In this document: one piece after another, positions 59,740 through 64,000 of the stretch
Layout: each line of letters starts with the position of its first letter
Position numbering within the stretch: the first letter of the stretch is position 1
Assembly (NCBI GenBank): GCA_040954595.2
Contig: CM082585.2
Coordinates: 4,588,001 to 4,652,000 of the forward strand
Direction: 5' to 3'
Source: Balanoglossus misakiensis
Taxonomy: Eukaryota > Hemichordata
DNA length: 64,000 bases
Translations under genes and position numbers: made by a program
Notes under the pieces: generated by a model
What the model was told of the DNA's origin: nothing
Databases searched by the model: none
What the model saw: the letters and a program-made list of their open reading frames with translations, nothing else

Positions 59740-60651
59740 ATGGGACTGTTAAGTATAATCTTCGCTCTAGCAGCCAACTTTGCAAGTGCAGTATATGGTT
59801 GGGTGCATTCTGTACCCATCGTTGGAGCATATTTGACAACTTTTGATGAGTTCTTCTTGAGAATTTGTGAAGTTCCAATCGTAGTTCGTGTTCGTCATGC
59901 CGTCAAAGTCATTTGGGACTTGTATCTGAGCATGATGAAAGTTGTATTATTCATCGTTTTCTGGCCGATTTGTGTCCCTGTTTGGATCGTTAGGAAACTG
60001 GTCACCGGGCAACGAGGCGCGGACTTGGAGGATGCGGCTGACATAGGACTGGTCAATCGTCTCACATCCGCGCTGAGACGTTTTGTCGTCAGTCTACCAG
60101 TGGTCGGGCCAGTATTTGTCTGGGTGGGAAATGCCACTCCACGTTTTGTGCAAGTCGTCCGAGTCATCGTTTGGATTTTCTTAAATCCAAGCGAGTTCAT
60201 CGAAAAGATAGAATCTTTCGACGCCAGACTCGTTGAATTGGAAGAGAGTGTTGCAGACTCTTCCGAAAAACTGGACGAGGTGAAACGTGACATGTCCAAT
60301 GAATGCAAGGAAATCGTCAAGAGACACTCTCAAGACGTGGCCAAGGTGAGACGTGATGTGTCCAACGAATGCAGGGAAATCGTCGAGCGACACTCTCAAG
60401 ACGTAGCCAATGTGAAACGTGATGTGTCCAACGAATGCAGGGAAATCGTCAAGCGACACTCTCAATACGTGGCCAAGGTGAAACGTGATGTGTCCAACGA
60501 ATGCAGGGAAATCTTCCAGCGACACTCTCAAGACGTGGACAGACGTCTGGAAGAAATTCAGCGCGTCGCATCGCAAGTACCAACACCAAACTCACGCCTT
60601 AGCCTTCCTGGACTAGCGACCGCCAAGAGATGGTTCTTCGCTCGAAAGTGA
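59740..60651 (+). CDS. Unrecognised membrane/22-mer repeat protein, gene 2
   Basis: The 303-residue product has the same plan as gene 1 and is nearly identical over the hydrophobic part. The helical part has four copies of the 22-residue unit (VKRDMSNEC, VRRDVSNEC, VKRDVSNEC, VKRDVSNEC; each ends RHSQDV or RHSQYV). It lacks the acidic insert of gene 1 and ends PGLATAKRWFFARK. Each repeat has one Cys. It is intronless, with a hairpin at 60692 and AATAAA at 60745. Function unknown. A 22-residue periodicity suits amphipathic or 11-mer coiled-coil helices, as in apolipoprotein-type lipid binding; that is inference. Confidence 0.82.
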   Translation: MGLLSIIFALAANFASAVYGWVHSVPIVGAYLTTFDEFFLRICEVPIVVRVRHAVKVIWDLYLSMMKVVLFIVFWPICVPVWIVRKLVTGQRGADLEDAADIGLVNRLTSALRRFVVSLPVVGPVFVWVGNATPRFVQVVRVIVWIFLNPSEFIEKIESFDARLVELEESVADSSEKLDEVKRDMSNECKEIVKRHSQDVAKVRRDVSNECREIVERHSQDVANVKRDVSNECREIVKRHSQYVAKVKRDVSNECREIFQRHSQDVDRRLEEIQRVASQVPTPNSRLSLPGLATAKRWFFARK

Positions 60652-60691
60652 GCTGGGAAGAACCCGTACCGTGTTTATCTTTAAACTCCAG

Positions 60692-60725
60692 TACAGACAA
60701 TGATATTTCTAAAAGATTGTCTGTA
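60692..60725 (+). promoter_or_regulatory. 3' UTR hairpin, gene 2
   Basis: TACAGACAAT pairs with ATTGTCTGTA around a 14-nt loop. It sits between the stop and AATAAA (60745-60750), at the same relative place as in genes 1 and 3. Confidence 0.7.
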
Positions 60726-60915
60726 ATGTGATCATCTATTAGTAAATAAAATTTGTTATTTCACATTTCATGGTGTTAGTGATTCTATATCTGCGCTAAA
60801 TCTGAAGAGACTGTCAGATATGAACAGATGAAAAGTTGTGACTCGTCTGAATACTGTTAATACGAGGTACCTTTATACTTAGTTGTCTGGTACATTTATA
60901 CTTAGTTGTCAAGTG

Positions 60916-61787
60916 ACTTTTTTCCATTGTTCGACTACAACGCGGATGGGAGTTGAGGATGAGGGGGAGGTGGCCGTGGGGGGGGGGGGTTCAACACGGG
61001 TCGTAGAGGGCGCTGTGACACCCTTCAAAGACGTTGGTTTGATCAGACTGTGAATTCTCAATAGTGGACATGTCTTAGCGCAAATTGTCGGACCGTGATA
61101 ATCAAATCCCCCAAACCTAAAAAAGCTTGGAATTTAATCCCTTCTTTGTGAATGTTTTACACTACATTTGTTACGACAAATGAATGATATGCCTTCGTTT
61201 TATGTCTGTAATGGACTGGATACAATGTTTCGTTCACCAGAGCAGGAAGGATATGCAGTAGAGTATCTGTCATCACATGATATGCACAATTTCAATGTTA
61301 ACAGGATTTCACAAAGGGCAAGGCTTGGAACTTGGTCATGCAAATAAATTTATTACAAACCAGATCCCATAGCAAAAAAATCCACACTTTAATTTCCTTA
61401 TATTTCTCCCAGTGTAAGATACAGAGCAAGGTATTCAAATTAATGATAGTCTCTTCTAGGCTTGCTCTGCAAGAAATATTAAAATAGCAATGAATACATT
61501 GACCATTGAATACATGAGGCTCAGTAAGTCCCAACTGTGATCATAGAGAAGGAGATCTTGGCCTGATTTTCTTTTGCAGAGACAGAAAGTGGCTGAACCA
61601 TGATTCAAGTGTGTTCCAATTTTGTCAGACAATTCAAATTAATCACATAACTTTAAAAAGATGTTGAATTTTTCAGCTTTGTGTAAAGACATGTCAGGAT
61701 GGACAAATTGCTCATTATGAATTTTCCTGCGTTTTGTGTCACTGGTTTGGTTGGAAAAAAACCCCAGGAAATTCTGGAGACGAGTGT
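60916..61787. other. Spacer and presumed 3' UTR of a truncated - strand exon
   Basis: No gene is seen. On the - strand, AATAAA near 61347-61352 could end a 3' UTR for the exon fragment at 61788-62008. Confidence 0.35.
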
Positions 61788-62008
61788 TCAAGTGTCTAAG
61801 CTCTCCTTCTTGACTGTGACGGTCACAGTCTGCGGTGTTGATGTTTTCACTGCAGTGGTAACTGGTTGTGCGACAGTTCTGGTTGTTGCGGTGCTCTGCT
61901 GTGTCGACGCTGCGGCCACTGAAGTCGGCTGCGCCAGTGATGTCATCGGTTTGGATATGGGCGCCAGTTTGGGCATCTTCAGCTCCGTGTTGGGCTCGGC
62001 GGGGAGTT
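61788..62008 (-). pseudogene. 3'-terminal exon fragment of an unidentified gene, cut at the duplication junction
   Basis: The - strand reads KLPAEPNTELKMPKLAPISK, then a Thr/Ser/Ala/Val-rich stretch (TATTRTVAQPVTTAVKT) and TVTVTVKKESLDT, then a stop. It is GC-rich with coding-like composition, unlike its flanks. It begins exactly where the gene 3 duplication block starts (62009) and has no good splice acceptor there. It is therefore probably a gene fragment truncated by the rearrangement. I do not recognise the parent gene. Confidence 0.45.
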
Positions 62009-62362
62009 TGCTATCATTATATCACGCGCACTCGGTATTAAATGACAGAAATAATTTTGGAGTCCAAGTTTTATTTCGCGTTAGAACACTGAGCTAAACG
62101 TTATTACACCAGCGGTACATCCGTTTCGGCTTTGTTTGGTTTAACTTCCCCCCCCCCTTTTCTGGGCTAAATTTATCAAAATCAGACTGGTATCAATACA
62201 ATAATGCATATTTAGATGGGGGGGGGGGGGGGCTAAATAAATGAAATGCCTGAAAAAAATTCTCGTATGCCATGTACGTTATATCGAAACATGAAAACTG
62301 CCCAATTCCCGAGTTCTTGGTATATATGCTAATTTCTGATAAGCTTCTCGCGTTACTTTCTA

Positions 62363-62503
62363 ATGATGGGCGCGTCAGAATCATTCCATGACAAAGGCAT
62401 TCTAATTGCCATGACAACGATCTCCAATGTCGACATCAAGCAGTCTTTGTTCTACGTTTCAACAGCGAGCATTAGTGTTTACTACAAGCATGTTTCTTAC
62501 TGA
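62363..62503 (+). CDS. Upstream ORF of gene 3 (46 codons)
   Basis: The ORF reads MMGASESFHDKGILIAMTTI and on to HVSY, then TGA at 62501, followed 12 nt later by the in-frame main ATG. Changes relative to gene 2 are few, and the reading frame is kept. Confidence 0.45.
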   Translation: MMGASESFHDKGILIAMTTISNVDIKQSLFYVSTASISVYYKHVSY

Positions 62504-62515
62504 AAAGTAACCAAA

Positions 62516-63493
62516 ATGGGACTGTTAAGTATAATCTTCGCTCTCGCAGCCAACTTTGCAACTGCAGTATATGGTAGGGTGCATTCTGTACCCGTCGTTG
62601 GAGCATATTTGACAACTTTTGATGATTTCTTCTTGAGAATTTGTGAAGTTCCAATCGTAGTTCGTGTTCGCCGTGCCGTCAAAGTCATTTGGGACTTGTA
62701 TCTGAGCATGATGAAAGTTGTATTATTCATCGTTTTTTGGCCGATTTGTGTCCCTGTTTGGATCGTTAGGAAACTAATCACCAGGCAACGAGGCGCGGAC
62801 TTGGAGGATGCGGCTGACACAGGACTGGTCAATCGTCTCACATCCGCGCTGAGACGTTTTGTCGTCAGTCTACCAGTGGTCGGACCAGTATTTGTCTGGG
62901 TGGGAAATGCCACTCCACGTTTTGTACAAGTCGTCCGAGTCATCGTTTGGATTTTCTTAAATCCAAGCGAGTTCATCGAAAAGATAGAATCTTTCGACGC
63001 CAGACTCGTTGAATTGGAAGAGAGTGTTGCAGACTCTTCCGAGAAACTGGACGAGGTGAAACGTGATGTGTCCAACGAATGCAAGGAAATCGTCGAGCGA
63101 CACAGTCAAGACGTGGCCAATGTGAAACGTGATGTGTCCAACGAATGCAAGGAAATCGTCAAGCGACACTCTCAAGACGTGGCCAAGGTGAAACGTGATG
63201 TGTCCAACGAATGCAAGGAAATCGTCGAGCGACACTGTCAAGACGTGGCCAATGTGAAACGTGATGTGTCCAACGAATGCAGGGAAATCGTCAAGCGACA
63301 CTCTCAATACGTGGCCAAGGTGAAACGTGATGTGTCGAACGAATGCAGGGAAATCGTCGAGCGACACTCTCAAGACGTGGACAGACGTCTGGAAGAAATT
63401 CAGCGCGTCGCATCGCAAGTACCAACACCGAACTCACGCCTTAGCGTTCCTGGACTAGCGACCGCCAAGAGATGGTTTTTCGCTCGAAAGTGA
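62516..63493 (+). CDS. Unrecognised membrane/22-mer repeat protein, gene 3
   Basis: The 325-residue product has the same architecture as gene 2, with five 22-residue units. The units alternate ERHSQDVAN and KRHSQDVAK endings, giving a 44-residue higher-order period; one has RHCQDV, adding a second Cys. It ends PGLATAKRWFFARK. The hydrophobic region (LFIVFWPICVPVWIV, VVSLPVVGPVFVWVG) is the most conserved part. It is intronless, with a hairpin at 63534 and AATAAA at 63587. Function unknown, probably membrane-associated. Confidence 0.82.
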   Translation: MGLLSIIFALAANFATAVYGRVHSVPVVGAYLTTFDDFFLRICEVPIVVRVRRAVKVIWDLYLSMMKVVLFIVFWPICVPVWIVRKLITRQRGADLEDAADTGLVNRLTSALRRFVVSLPVVGPVFVWVGNATPRFVQVVRVIVWIFLNPSEFIEKIESFDARLVELEESVADSSEKLDEVKRDVSNECKEIVERHSQDVANVKRDVSNECKEIVKRHSQDVAKVKRDVSNECKEIVERHCQDVANVKRDVSNECREIVKRHSQYVAKVKRDVSNECREIVERHSQDVDRRLEEIQRVASQVPTPNSRLSVPGLATAKRWFFARK

Positions 63494-63533
63494 GCTGGGA
63501 AGAACCCGTACCGTGTTTATCTTTAAACTCCAG

Positions 63534-63567
63534 TACAGACAATGATATTTCTAAAAGATTGTCTGTA
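63534..63567 (+). promoter_or_regulatory. 3' UTR hairpin, gene 3
   Basis: TACAGACAAT pairs with ATTGTCTGTA around a 14-nt loop identical to that of gene 2, before AATAAA at 63587-63592. Confidence 0.7.
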
Positions 63568-63742
63568 TTGTGATCATTTATTTGTTAATAAAATTTGTTA
63601 CTTCACATTTCATGGTGTTAGTGATTCTATATCTGCGGCTAAATCTGAAGAGACTGTCAGATGTGAACAGATGGAAAGTTGTGACTCGTCTGAATACTGT
63701 TAATACGAGGGTTGCACCTGGCACATTTATAATTAGTTGTCA

Positions 63743-64000
63743 CAGTCAGATCGCACGGTGCTCATTTGCATATGAAAGTTCGTCAAGCCAGCGACCGTTA
63801 ATTTTCAAACAGACGGCAATAGGCCAGTTTTCAAGGTGATTTTCAACTTGATTTTTACACTCCGTGGTACAATAAAATACCATGCTAGCTCGATAAATTT
63901 CGAAAGTGATTCCTATTTTGCACTGCAGACGTAAATTTTATGAGAATCTGTCGGTAATAGTAGTAGTTTTTAGCGTGTTTTCGGTGGTATGTTGGTGACC
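63743..64000. other. Non-coding right edge
   Basis: The duplication homology has ended. No gene or repeat is recognised. Confidence 0.4.

Larger units (their letters stand above)
59231..60915. repeat. Tandem duplication block carrying gene 2
   Basis: It matches 62009-63742 from CTATCATTATATCA through promoter, gene, hairpin and poly(A) signal. The offset is 2776 bp upstream and 2842 bp after the repeat region. The 66-bp difference equals one extra 22-codon repeat in gene 3. Confidence 0.9.
62009..63742. repeat. Tandem duplication block carrying gene 3
   Basis: This is the second copy of the block at 59231-60915. It diverges abruptly on both sides. High identity in non-coding parts shows the duplication is recent compared with gene 1. 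Confidence 0.9.

Noticed and set aside
61699-62097. 132-codon + strand hydrophobic frame
   Set aside because: It is antisense to the Thr/Ala-rich - strand exon fragment and runs across the duplication junction. Its hydrophobicity comes from reversed Thr/Ala codons.

Overview
This is nuclear DNA from an invertebrate animal. It has spliced genes with GT-AG introns, AATAAA poly(A) signals, LINEs, Tc1 and pogo/Tigger DNA transposons, and many MITEs. The only single-copy gene I recognise is an angiomotin (AMOT) orthologue. Together with tandem poly-zinc-finger genes and Tx1/L1-like LINEs, it points to a non-vertebrate deuterostome such as a hemichordate or cephalochordate. The species call is inference.

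Left part (about 0.5-29.5 kb, + strand): three tandem copies (A, B, C) of one C2H2 zinc-finger gene. The gene model was rebuilt from splice sites and phases. Exon 1 is 97 nt and begins ATGGCGG. Exon 2 is 123 nt. Exon 3 carries an acidic linker and 10-12 intact 28-residue fingers. B has exons at 12786, 13374 and 17211. C has exons at 24778, 27085 and 28124. Only exon 3 of A lies in the window. Comparing the copies gives empty sites that date many insertions: a full-length two-ORF LINE in A (7038-12135), a Tc1 element with an intact transposase in B (13535-15322), a 5'-truncated LINE downstream of B (21337-23629), a Tigger relic in the C intron (25574-26763), a MITE splitting one exon 1 of C, a 1.5-kb foldback element shared by A and B but absent from C, and several TTAA-flanked MITEs.

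Middle (about 30.4-46.0 kb, - strand): the angiomotin gene. Twelve coding exons join in phase to a 733-residue protein with a PPPPY motif, the AMOT coiled-coil domain and a C-terminal FFKI PDZ-type ligand. It converges on zinc-finger copy C.

46-57 kb is mostly non-coding. Its centrepiece is a 2.7-kb element (50299-52999) with perfect 50-bp terminal inverted repeats. Its interior is almost entirely three tandem arrays, built on a palindrome-rich core that is reversed in the middle array.

Right part (57.2-63.5 kb, + strand): three tandem intronless genes of a family I do not recognise. Each encodes a hydrophobic membrane region followed by a helical region of 1, 4 or 5 copies of a 22-residue repeat, then a conserved basic C-terminus. 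All three share a 3' UTR hairpin before AATAAA. An upstream reading frame is closed by TGA in two genes but fused in frame in the first. This family, the satellite-filled foldback element and the fast-changing zinc-finger arrays are the strongest candidates for new biology.
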